37,751 nucleotides of DNA from positions 1-37,751 of the forward strand of contig PDOP01000014.1 in assembly GCA_002749205.1 (NCBI GenBank). Direction: 5' to 3'. Numbering within the stretch: position 1 is the stretch's first letter; each line of letters starts with the position of its first letter. Positions 25,501 through 32,496 of the stretch are shown in pieces. A model generated the notes under the pieces. That model saw only the letters and a list, made by a program, of their open reading frames with translations. It did not search any database and was not told the origin of the DNA. The DNA comes from Treponema sp. GTDB lineage: Bacteria > Spirochaetota > Spirochaetia > Treponematales > Treponemataceae. The position numbers and the translations under genes were made by a program.

Positions 25501-27727
25501 CGCTTTCGCCGTCTTTATCCTTCACGGTATATTCAATCTTGGCATCGCCGAATGCCCCTGAATTGATTTTCAAAGTATCAACATCTTCATTGGCGTTGAC
25601 AATATACTTTCCCTTATCACTGGCAACAAAATGTTTGTTTAGAGTAATTTTAGGGTCAGGTGTAATATTTGAATCAATCTGCTTTGTCGTACTTTCTGTA
25701 ATAGTCATTTCATGCAAAGCGGAGTCTACGCCACCGGATGATGAGCCGTTAAAGTCCGGTCTTCGTATTACCTTTACCTTATGTGTACCGATTGTTTTCC
25801 CGTCTTCGGCAGTAACTTTCATTGTTACTGTGGTATAACCGTATACAAGATGCTCTATTTTACCTGTATCTGCATTAATCCTAACTCCATCATCAATACT
25901 GTCTTGGTCAATGGTGTACTTAACGGTTGCACCACTGTGCTGAGGAGAGCCCTTAAATGGCAAGGTTGTTGTGTTTGCAGGAACGGACATCTCATATTCA
26001 CCGTCTGTCTGTTTATCCGTATCCAGAGAAGGACTCAAAGTTGTACTGACCGAGCCTGTTGTAATAGCTTTCAGGTTTGTAGCAGTACCCAAAGGTTTTT
26101 TAATCTTAAAAGTATAAATTCTCGTAGGCTCACCTGACTTTGTTACCCTCACCTTCACAGTAGATGTACCGCCTTTTACAGGGTCAACCGTCATGGTAGT
26201 TCCCGTTACGGGAAAGTCATCGGGATCGATAACATTACCGGAACTGTCTTTCAATACCAAAGATTTACCGTCAGGGTCAGTGCCTTCAAACTTTACTGTA
26301 TCACCCGAGGACGGGTTAAATTTAAATTTAAGCTCATCTACATTCTCGTTGGCAATAACATCATACTCATTAACGGTTTTACTGAATGTCTTATTCAAAG
26401 TTGCCGTTGCAGTTTTACTTCCATCATCGGACTTAGGTGTTAAAACAACACTGCTTAATCCCGATTGAGATGCTTTTTTGTTTATGGTAATAAAATGCTC
26501 ATTAACGGTTCCGTCTTTTGCAGTAATCTTAACCTTCACCTTAGTCTTACCAACATAAAGATTGGAAACCTTACCTGTAGAAGCATCTACTGTAGTTGCA
26601 GGAGAGCCTGCAGGCACGGGACTTACAAGTGAATACTCAATTTTGGCGTATTTATTCACAGGTGTAACATCAAGCTTTATTTCTTTAATACTTTCATCTA
26701 CCGGTATTGTGTAATTTCCGCCATTCTGAGTAGCTGTATTAACGGCAGGAGAAATATTACCCACCCCTTCACTTTCCAACTCAGGGTCTGTCTCTATTTT
26801 TTTAATTGCCGTATCGTTATCTTTTGGTTTTTTAATATTAAGCGTATACTTGTTTGTAACAGTTGTACCCGGCTCTTTAACATAAATTTCCACCGCAGAA
26901 GAACCGCCTTTAACAGGATATATATCCACAGGATCGTTGTAATAATAAACCCCGCCTGATTCCCTGTCCGGCTCAATGTCATTACCGTTTTTGTCCTTTA
27001 TTTTAATAGAGTTACCGCCGCTGTCTTTAAAAACATATTCGATTTTTGCTTTATCAAATGCACCTGAGTCGATATGGAGTTTATCAACATCCGCATCTGC
27101 AACAATATTATAACTAAATGTACCCGGTTTAAAATCGGGAGAAAAATCAATTTGCGGGTCAGGTGTAACACCCGAAACAGGCGGAACAACATTGCCCGGT
27201 GTAACAACTATCTCTCCGAGCTGAGAGCTTACATTATCTTTAGATTTAGGCCTGTCAATAATGACTTCGTAAGAATCGCTGTAAACAGGATCATCCGCAA
27301 TAATCTTGGTTACAACCTTTACCTTACCGTAAGGATAATCTTTCAATACGCCTTTGTGCCCATTATTTTCAATGTCGATTTTCTTAGGTGTCGGAAGAAC
27401 ATTCCCGTCTTTGTCTGCAATAAGCCAAGCAGTGTATTCAACGGTTGCATTTGAATCTTCCGGTCTGCAAGTAAATTCTACAGGACTGTCTTTTGTCTTA
27501 AAGTCAGTTATGGTATAAGACTTTGTATCTTTATCAAAAGTAATTCTGTTTTCGTTTTTATGGGCATCATTCCAAGGGGTTTGAACAACCAAGCCGGCAT
27601 CCAACCCTACTCCTCGTCCTGAAATATTTGAATTTCCCGATTTGTTTCCGCCCAATGTTTCAAACAAGTTTGAGCAACTCGTGAAAATCAATACAACTGA
27701 AATAATAAATGGTATTATCTTTTTCAT
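22517..27727 (-). CDS. giant modular lipoprotein with alternating beta-sandwich repeats
   Basis: The 1736-residue product has a signal peptide ending in LIFTSC, a clear lipobox, so it is lipid-anchored. After about 165 residues it is built of Ig/cadherin-like beta-sandwich modules of about 110-130 residues in two alternating types. Type A contains KDKNGN..EP, VYPV.GGT and IxVKExG...Y.L.IxKP. Type B contains YAK..YS, TGK..L..G.TKV.IKVTAKDGT and H.VTIxK. Three A-B pairs are clear (about 165-920), followed by more divergent modules (to about 1450). A distinct C-terminal domain (about 1460-1736) holds GGTTNKIAYSFGS and IDADGNNDIAF. It starts nine bases after the OmpA gene, whose stop overlaps its TAGGAG site. 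A surface or periplasmic adhesin/scaffold is likely; no function is proved. Confidence 0.8.
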   Translation of the reverse strand: MKKIIPFIISVVLIFTSCSNLFETLGGNKSGNSNISGRGVGLDAGLVVQTPWNDAHKNENRITFDKDTKSYTITDFKTKDSPVEFTCRPEDSNATVEYTAWLIADKDGNVLPTPKKIDIENNGHKGVLKDYPYGKVKVVTKIIADDPVYSDSYEVIIDRPKSKDNVSSQLGEIVVTPGNVVPPVSGVTPDPQIDFSPDFKPGTFSYNIVADADVDKLHIDSGAFDKAKIEYVFKDSGGNSIKIKDKNGNDIEPDRESGGVYYYNDPVDIYPVKGGSSAVEIYVKEPGTTVTNKYTLNIKKPKDNDTAIKKIETDPELESEGVGNISPAVNTATQNGGNYTIPVDESIKEIKLDVTPVNKYAKIEYSLVSPVPAGSPATTVDASTGKVSNLYVGKTKVKVKITAKDGTVNEHFITINKKASQSGLSSVVLTPKSDDGSKTATATLNKTFSKTVNEYDVIANENVDELKFKFNPSSGDTVKFEGTDPDGKSLVLKDSSGNVIDPDDFPVTGTTMTVDPVKGGTSTVKVRVTKSGEPTRIYTFKIKKPLGTATNLKAITTGSVSTTLSPSLDTDKQTDGEYEMSVPANTTTLPFKGSPQHSGATVKYTIDQDSIDDGVRINADTGKIEHLVYGYTTVTMKVTAEDGKTIGTHKVKVIRRPDFNGSSSGGVDSALHEMTITESTTKQIDSNITPDPKITLNKHFVASDKGKYIVNANEDVDTLKINSGAFGDAKIEYTVKDKDGESVKIKDKNGNTIEPSRTDNTTNPGHPIYYYDKNPIVVYPVVGGTQTIDILVKEDGKNASTYKLEIIKPADDLTNLKEFTSDPAMGGTNTGIGSLSPALNKSLPTTVTSGVGTGGNYTINVSAVDGNDIDTLDLNAVAGHKYAKLTYSIASATMTGATIDAKTGKITGLKPGNTKVEIKVVSKDTTVTTKHYVTVKKAANNDTNLKSITIEAYRKTSKYKYVKEKNDDVGGHITVKNYTIGSPDYSLIYTEDAYNDAEVVMLPLDKDTDISVKKVENSTSFSAHTYTSSDWTLTKDSSTGKTTFDITELKDGDTVVTFTVTAQDGTTKRDFTVKFRKPHKNNAFIRSMSYATVGGGSVIKLKPSFSANPGSSATYYVNSSTDVLKLTPTFMHWGGKITTVTATHVKDVNGNAVGTSSTVDASVGSASPYACTIGSSTNSLAEGTTKVVIKTQSHSDAQTKTYTLYVVRPANTENRLIDFTASYTYVSNGNTYTNTGSDFPNFDRQDNNNATPYLRECKAVPNPLKIYARAVHEGASVKLDITKPDGTAITETGTGSATWQLTGSAVKPGWYIVKATVTHNSSSRIYNAKVKVQLPKTSTLKTLVVNDGYKDLTPSPSFVANSSSTTAYTFTVPTINRVFKPIKVTMKATDSKSKIQNIVPTVGGSNMSSSDYSWNSTTGVLTISKYATAGEIKAKVKILSQKDLDESVDSYSTTYTITLKTPKFEKVTPSKNTGLPSPWNGTAYWVGSKGGTTNKIAYSFGSKKDVGDPQIIGGIDILGAVGTTWLSSSENSGDNSPSASDKLGGWHYRIAVGSNEQWVDIPADYVAGNYINVDIDADGNNDIAFSVKPEIIFEGTTPYVKLTHKVKNLTGSAIRGVKLGACSDSEMNESGTPTTKFIKTFYGMRITKGTYTLGIYCLDGQEVTPVDTLYAGQSQYEDDNVFTNLSMTNGSPYGTGDVAAAYSWTIGDLAASAESSEKSIRISVGKFKDKDSLSDF

Positions 27728-27736
27728 CTTTTTCTC

Positions 27737-29899
27737 CTATTTTTTCTTCAAAATGAATTCTACGCGTCTGTTTTTCCACCACTCTTCTTTGTTTTCGCGT
27801 GGCACGACAGGAACTTTCCCTCCCATACCGACTGTAGAAATTTTATCACGAGACACGCCACGCTTGATTAACTCGGCGGCAATGGCGTCAGCTCTTTTTT
27901 GCGAAAGCGGAATCAAATAATCTGTATTCTCTTTATCTGTTCCACTTGTATTATTTGCATGCCCTTCAACAATAATCACATATTCGGGGTAGTCTTTTAT
28001 TTTTTTTGCAACAGCATCTAAACCTTCTTTATTGGACTGTCTCTGTGCCGAAGTCAATTTTTTAAATGTTGACGCATTTGGATCAAAATAAAGTGAAATT
28101 AACCTAATTCTTCGTGTACCGTCAGATTGCTTTTCAACAAGAATACCTGTTTTAAAACTCCCCGAAGACTTTACTTTTTTACCGTTTTTAAGCGTAACAT
28201 CCATAACTGTTTTATATGATGCGGCAGACAATACAGCCTCTCCGTCATCATCAAGACCATCCCACTTTATTTTTTCAGGCGGAGCGCCTTCGCCGCCCAT
28301 TTTCTTAAACAATTTTCCTTTCGGATCAAGAATTTTAAACTGCCATGATTTTGCATTATTTGTAAGATTATTATTTCTAAAGCGGAATATAGCTTTATCG
28401 TCTACACCGTCTCCGTCAGGACTGAAATGTTTCGGTGGCATTCCAAACTTAATTGCAGGAGCGCCGGATTCTTTTTTTACAAAAGATGCAACCTTAATAT
28501 CATCTTGTGATTTTACGCTCTGACCGTCTTTTAAAAGCACAGTCATATCCGCTTGATAAACAGAATCGGAAAGAGCTGTTTCTCCAACCTCTCCTAAACC
28601 GTTCCATTTAATCTGTGCAGGAGGCTCACCCTTTCCCGAAAGAGTTCTAAACAAGTCGCCATCAGGGTCGAAAATATCAACCTTCCATGAATCAGCCAAA
28701 CCTATAAGTTCTTTTTTGGTAATATCCAACAAGGCATTATCATTTTTGCCGTCAGCATTAGGGGTGAAATTTTCGGTTGCCATTCTAATATCAACCCCGA
28801 TAGTTCTTTCAAACTCGCCTGTTTTAAAATCTGTTCCGGCTGAAATTTTATCGCCATCTGTTAATAAAACTTCAAGGGTTGATGTATAAAGCGAATTAGG
28901 CATTACTGCCCCGCCTTTTGCACCCTTACCGTTCCAAGTAATTTCATTTGGCGGAACACCTTCGCCTTCAATTGTTTTAAACAGTTTACCTTCAGCGGTA
29001 AAAATATTAAGTTTCCAGGATTTAGCCGAAGACGGCAACTTTTTGGTATTAACCTTAAAAACAGCCTCGTCTTTTTTACCGTCATTATCGGGTGTAAACT
29101 TCCTTGTTATCATCTTTAAAGAAACCGAACCGTTTTGCTTATTGGAAGTATCATCTTCAGCCTTACTGACCTTTGTTTTAGACCTCAGACCGGCAAAAGG
29201 ATACATTCTGACACCGAGGCTTAAACCCGAAAAAACGGCTGTACCGATTTTATCGGAAAAGATATTGCATTCCAAAGAAGCATAAGGTATGGCATAATCG
29301 GTGCCTAAATGAAAATTCGTTTGAAAAGCAAGATGATAATATATTACAGCAACATCGCCGAATTTAACATTTCGCATACGACCGTCAGATTTTGCCCTGT
29401 GAGAAGGATAATAATCCGTTTTGATAAGGTCAACACCCATACCAAACGATGGTGTAAACTCAAACCATGCCGGCATTGATTTAATCGTATTATTTGTGAT
29501 AACTCTCGAAACACTTCCTCCAATCAGTAAATTGTGAAAGTCATTCATAAGAGAGTACGGCTTCTTACCGTTTCCGTATTTGGAATAGCCGGTATAAACA
29601 CCCAAAAGCCAACCACTCAAATTATACCCAATTTCGCCCGAAAAAGCATAACCTACAGAAGTCAAAGTGGCAGAGTATTCCTTATGCTTACTTGAAAACA
29701 TAAAAGGAAACTGCATTTTAGCCGGCTCCACCGAAATATAAATATTGCTTGCCGATCCTTCATGACCGCTTACCACGAACTTACCATTATCCTGCTCTGT
29801 GGCAAAAACCGCACCCGCAAGTCCAAACACAAACAAAACCAACAAAAAAATATTTTTACTCCCGACTTTCAATCGGTTTGTAAAATCTAAAGTCCTCAT
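27737..29899 (-). CDS. OmpA-family outer-membrane protein with three FlgD-like repeats
   Basis: The 720-residue protein has a basic N-terminus and hydrophobic signal (about 15-33, ending VFA). A beta-strand-rich region of about 220 residues follows, likely a small outer-membrane barrel. Three repeats come next (about 260-365, 376-475, 490-590), each with FTPDxDGxxDxAxF, SWK..IxxxxGxLFKxxxGxGxPP..IxWxG and L.DG. This is the FlgD/CHU_C-type Ig fold, with Asp-rich, calcium-like loops. The last 120 residues form an OmpA peptidoglycan-binding domain (IIVEGHANNTSGTDKEN, LSQKRADAIAAELIKRGV, NRRVEFIL). It should link the outer membrane to peptidoglycan. It leads the operon with the giant lipoprotein. 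Confidence 0.85.
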   Translation of the reverse strand: MRTLDFTNRLKVGSKNIFLLVLFVFGLAGAVFATEQDNGKFVVSGHEGSASNIYISVEPAKMQFPFMFSSKHKEYSATLTSVGYAFSGEIGYNLSGWLLGVYTGYSKYGNGKKPYSLMNDFHNLLIGGSVSRVITNNTIKSMPAWFEFTPSFGMGVDLIKTDYYPSHRAKSDGRMRNVKFGDVAVIYYHLAFQTNFHLGTDYAIPYASLECNIFSDKIGTAVFSGLSLGVRMYPFAGLRSKTKVSKAEDDTSNKQNGSVSLKMITRKFTPDNDGKKDEAVFKVNTKKLPSSAKSWKLNIFTAEGKLFKTIEGEGVPPNEITWNGKGAKGGAVMPNSLYTSTLEVLLTDGDKISAGTDFKTGEFERTIGVDIRMATENFTPNADGKNDNALLDITKKELIGLADSWKVDIFDPDGDLFRTLSGKGEPPAQIKWNGLGEVGETALSDSVYQADMTVLLKDGQSVKSQDDIKVASFVKKESGAPAIKFGMPPKHFSPDGDGVDDKAIFRFRNNNLTNNAKSWQFKILDPKGKLFKKMGGEGAPPEKIKWDGLDDDGEAVLSAASYKTVMDVTLKNGKKVKSSGSFKTGILVEKQSDGTRRIRLISLYFDPNASTFKKLTSAQRQSNKEGLDAVAKKIKDYPEYVIIVEGHANNTSGTDKENTDYLIPLSQKRADAIAAELIKRGVSRDKISTVGMGGKVPVVPRENKEEWWKNRRVEFILKKK

Positions 29900-29922
29900 A
29901 ATTCATTACTCCAAACTATATA

Positions 29923-29951
29923 ATTATAAGTCCATTTTAACATAAAGTCAA
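29923..29951 (-). promoter_or_regulatory. strong promoter of the OmpA-lipoprotein operon
   Basis: On the minus strand TTGACT (plus 29946-29951), a 17-base spacer and perfect TATAAT (plus 29923-29928). The leader is about 17-20 nt, with GGAG at plus 29910-29913. Confidence 0.7.
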
Positions 29952-30085
29952 GAGTTTTAATCTTTTTTTAAGAATAATTCCTAATTTGGGCGAATTTTTG
30001 CATTGGCTTTGCCGGTTTAAAACAAAGTGAATTATAGCACCAATGCAAAAAACGGGCTAATCGGGGCTACGCTGACGCTCCGACT

Positions 30086-30118
30086 AAAATTGCGTCTAAT
30101 AATTGACGCCACAATTTT
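30086..30118. repeat. imperfect hairpin AAAATTGCGTC / GACGC..CAATTTT
   Basis: Arms 30086-30096 and 30105-30118 around an 8-base loop, in the divergent gap between the OmpA operon and the secreted unknown. It lies four bases before the larger palindrome at 30123. Confidence 0.5.
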
Positions 30119-30122
30119 ATTT

Positions 30123-30152
30123 GGCGTATGCGTTTTTAAAAACGCATACGCC
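30123..30152. repeat. perfect 30-bp palindrome
   Basis: GGCGTATGCGTTTTT (30123-30137) is followed directly by its exact reverse complement (30138-30152) with no loop. It could be a DNA-level site or a cruciform/hairpin element. No T-run follows on either strand to make it a simple terminator. Confidence 0.7.
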
Positions 30153-30203
30153 ACCCCTAATATCCCTTTCGCAAGAAAGCCCGGGGCGTTTGCGTGAAAT
30201 TAA

Positions 30204-30376
30204 GCAGAAAACCTGCCGGTTTAAGCAAAATCGTTTAACCGGTGAGTGGACAGGCGAAGTCTATCTTTCCGCCCGATTAAATAAAATCAGTAAAGACCTT
30301 TGATGAGGAAGGAAAAGCGTCTTTAAAACGAATTAAGTTAAAGGGCGGAAAATTATGCGAGCCTGTCGGGTTGAAT
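30204..30376 (+). repeat. structured intergenic repeat, copy 8
   Basis: 5' domain GCAGAAAACC with hairpin AACC/GGTT and TCGTTTAACCGG, outer stem ACAGGC (30250-30255)/GCCTGT (30361-30366), TCTATC (30261-30265 region) facing ATTATG (30352-30357), inner stem TTTCCGCCC (30266-30274)/GGGCGGAAA (30343-30351), then GAATTAAGTT and CGGGTTG. The 20-nt loop is not recognisable. It lies between divergent operons, in the direction of the secreted unknown. Confidence 0.82.
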
Positions 30377-30413
30377 TTTAAATATAATTTTTTAATATAA
30401 ATTTTTTTAGGGG

Positions 30414-30443
30414 CTGGAATTTTTTTTTGTTCTGATGTATAAT
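30414..30443 (+). promoter_or_regulatory. promoter abutting the start of the secreted unknown
   Basis: Perfect TATAAT at 30438-30443 with a weak -35 (CTGGAA, 30414-30419, 18-base spacer). Transcription is predicted to start near 30450, the GTG chosen as start codon. Confidence 0.45.
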
Positions 30444-30449
30444 CTGTTT

Positions 30450-31466
30450 GTGAAAAAGAAGCTTTTTTTTGTTTTTTTATTTTTTCTGGTTATTGATATT
30501 TCCGTGTTCGCTCAACTTGACGGTATTTGGGAAAACGGCGGACGATTTATAGAATTTATGCGGGACAGTAAGCAGGATAAACTCGATATGCGGATTGTGC
30601 TGAAGCCTTATTTCCGTTATGTTTACGAGGAGATGGGGACTTTCCGAACGGATATTCAAGATGTGCAAAATTTTGCGGGTCTTTATCTGCTTAGAATTAG
30701 TTATCCGAGAATTAAGAAGGCTGTTTGGTTGCCTATTTGTATTCAAAACGATTTTTTGTTTACTTCGTTTTATCAGCGGGCCGATTACACTTCATCGGAA
30801 GGCAATGAGACTATTGCCCATTCAAGTCCTCTGTACGGGTTTTGGCTTGAGCAGGGAAGTCGAGACGGGATTTTACTTTATCCGAATGACCCTCCTGAAT
30901 GGATTGATGCATATTTTTTTACCGATACGGAGTATTTTAAGTTCAGGTATTGGCTTGAAGATTTTGAAAGAAATGAAAAGCAGGCAAAATTCAAGGATTC
31001 TTCAGGTTTGGAATTCACTGTTCCCCGTGTTCTTAAACGAGGCGATTTAGCGTATTCTTGTGTTACGGCGAATTCTTCGGTTCTAAGGAATTTTGAAAAA
31101 GGCTTTTATAATGTAAAACCACAGGTTGAAGGCTATTCAATTACAATAACGCCCAAAACCGCAGGGCCCGGTAGTCATGCCGCAGCAGATACTTATCCGA
31201 ATGCAAAGTATCCTGAGGTTATAAATTTACCTCTTTATCTGACAGCTGACGGAAAGATTTTTTCGTACGGCGAGCCTTTTTTGTTTAAATCTGAAGTTTC
31301 GGATTTAAGTGCGGAAATTGCAAAACACAATTCCCTCAGAAAAGAGCCGCCTGAGTTGCAGCTTGTTCCCGATGAATTGGACTTCCATTGGGAAGAGTTA
31401 AAACGCTTACAAGAGCTTGCCCCTGCCACCGCAGGCGAGGGTAAAAACGAAACAGACGCACCTTAG
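30450..31466 (+). CDS. secreted protein of unknown function
   Basis: GTG 30450 gives a 338-residue product whose N-terminus is a textbook signal peptide (three Lys, hydrophobic run LFFVFLFFLV, VFA cleavage before Gln). An in-frame ATG at 30435 adds five residues but overlaps the -10 box. The mature protein starts QLDGIWENGG, then a beta-rich, aromatic region (many Tyr, Trp and Phe) with a lipocalin-like opening motif (DG.W), and a charged C-terminal helix (DFHWEELKRLQE). I do not recognise the family. The TatD gene begins 15 bases after the stop. Confidence 0.7.
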   Translation: MKKKLFFVFLFFLVIDISVFAQLDGIWENGGRFIEFMRDSKQDKLDMRIVLKPYFRYVYEEMGTFRTDIQDVQNFAGLYLLRISYPRIKKAVWLPICIQNDFLFTSFYQRADYTSSEGNETIAHSSPLYGFWLEQGSRDGILLYPNDPPEWIDAYFFTDTEYFKFRYWLEDFERNEKQAKFKDSSGLEFTVPRVLKRGDLAYSCVTANSSVLRNFEKGFYNVKPQVEGYSITITPKTAGPGSHAAADTYPNAKYPEVINLPLYLTADGKIFSYGEPFLFKSEVSDLSAEIAKHNSLRKEPPELQLVPDELDFHWEELKRLQELAPATAGEGKNETDAP

Positions 31467-31481
31467 TTGACGGTAAAACTC

Positions 31482-32246
31482 ATGTACACTGATTCTCATA
31501 TTCATATTGACGAGCTGTTTAAGGTCTGCCGGGGTTTTGATGACCAAAATTCAAATATTATGCCGAATAAAGATTTAGCTTTCTGTTCAAGCTCAAACAC
31601 AAAAGAAGGTTTTAATTTTACTCGCCGGTTTTGTAAGGAATATAACTTGGATAGAGCTTTTTTTTCATTTGGTATACACCCCCAAAACCCTGACAAAAAA
31701 AATCTTGTTTTTTTGGAAAAACTCTGTGTTGAAAAGAAATTGACGGCGATTGGCGAAATAGGTTTTGACCTTTTTACGGAAGATTTTAGAAAAACTTTGC
31801 ACTTACAAAAAGCTGTTTGGAGTGAGCAGGTTTGGCTGGCGGTAAAACATGGTTTACCGATTATAGTTCATTCAAGAAAAGCAATGCCTGTTTTTTTTGA
31901 AAATATAGACACATTAAAAAGGGTACCTGCTGTTATTTTTCATGGTTGGAGTGGCAGTATTTTGGAGGCAAGGTCATTTTTAAAAAAAGGGGTAAATGCG
32001 TTTTTCAGTATAGGAAAAAATTTACTGCGAAAACAAAAGCGCGCTATAGCTATGGTAACTGACTTTGAGTTGACAAGACTGCTGACCGAAACAGATGCTC
32101 CTTTTATGACGCTAAAAAACGAGCAATTCACAAAAAGTGCTGATATAAGGGCGGTGGTACGCTCTTTTGCTGATTACAGGCAAATGGACGGAAACGTACT
32201 TGCTCAAAACATAGCGGATAATTTTTTCAAAGCGTTCAGTGTATGA
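31482..32246 (+). CDS. TatD-family metal-dependent hydrolase (DNase)
   Basis: The 254-residue TIM-barrel hydrolase starts at ATG 31482 (MYTDSHIHID). An upstream in-frame TTG at 31467 adds five residues without a better ribosome-binding site. All family metal ligands are visible: H6 and H8 (HIHID), E91 (IGEIGFD), H129 (IVHSRKA), H153 (FHGWSG) and D204 (TETDAPFM). The SFGIHPQNP motif (61-69) is also typical. TatD proteins act as 3'-5' exonucleases in DNA repair; the substrate here is inferred. It is probably co-transcribed with the secreted unknown. An AAAAATGT/ACATTTTT hairpin follows at about 32256-32273. Confidence 0.88.
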   Translation: MYTDSHIHIDELFKVCRGFDDQNSNIMPNKDLAFCSSSNTKEGFNFTRRFCKEYNLDRAFFSFGIHPQNPDKKNLVFLEKLCVEKKLTAIGEIGFDLFTEDFRKTLHLQKAVWSEQVWLAVKHGLPIIVHSRKAMPVFFENIDTLKRVPAVIFHGWSGSILEARSFLKKGVNAFFSIGKNLLRKQKRAIAMVTDFELTRLLTETDAPFMTLKNEQFTKSADIRAVVRSFADYRQMDGNVLAQNIADNFFKAFSV

Positions 32247-32334
32247 GGCTATTTTAAAAAATGTTTACATTTTTAAAACCTCTTACTTAAACGCTATATT
32301 ATGTCGAAAATCGTAACAGGTAACTATTAGGTTT

Positions 32335-32452
32335 GAGCCACTTGCAAAAGGTGAGTTACTTTAGCAATTAGCTCCAAATAAGCTCATTTCATTGCGCTTT
32401 TTGGTATATTTTAAGAAGAAATTACAAAACTCGTCTGACTTTTGTAATTTCC
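32335..32452 (+). repeat. two-hairpin intergenic repeat, copy B
   Basis: Same order as 17180-17296: GAGCCACTTGC...GCAATTAGCTC hairpin, the same AAGCTCATTTCATTGCGC linker with GGTATATTTT, then GAAATTACAAAA (32418-32429)/TTTTGTAATTTC (32440-32451). In this hairpin one G-C pair of copy A is replaced by A-T on both arms. It ends five bases before the tamB -35 box. Confidence 0.8.
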
Positions 32453-32456
32453 TTGT

Positions 32457-32485
32457 TTGATAATTTTTTGTATTTATGGTATAAA
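32457..32485 (+). promoter_or_regulatory. promoter for tamB with very short leader
   Basis: TTGATA (32457-32462), a 17-base spacer, TATAAA (32480-32485). Transcription would start near 32492, about five bases before the ATG at 32497. No ribosome-binding site is present. Confidence 0.55.
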
Positions 32486-32496
32486 ATGGGTATAAC

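Noticed and set aside
25446..25838. Plus-strand open frames opposite the giant lipoprotein (also 22745-23021, 26193-26468 and 27074-27454)
   Set aside because: All are antisense shadows of the repeated beta-strand modules; none has a ribosome-binding site or recognisable motif.
30103..30303. 66-residue plus-strand open frame between the OmpA operon and the secreted unknown
   Set aside because: It runs through the 30-bp palindrome and repeat copy 8, so its sequence is explained by those elements.
2512..30376. CRISPR array as an explanation for the repeats
   Set aside because: Copies are hundreds to thousands of bases apart, inverted relative to each other, about 150-200 bases long, and no cas gene is present.
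2512..30376. A riboswitch as an explanation for the repeats
   Set aside because: Copies lie in both orientations, between convergent genes and behind gene ends as often as before starts, so a common cis-regulatory role is unlikely.
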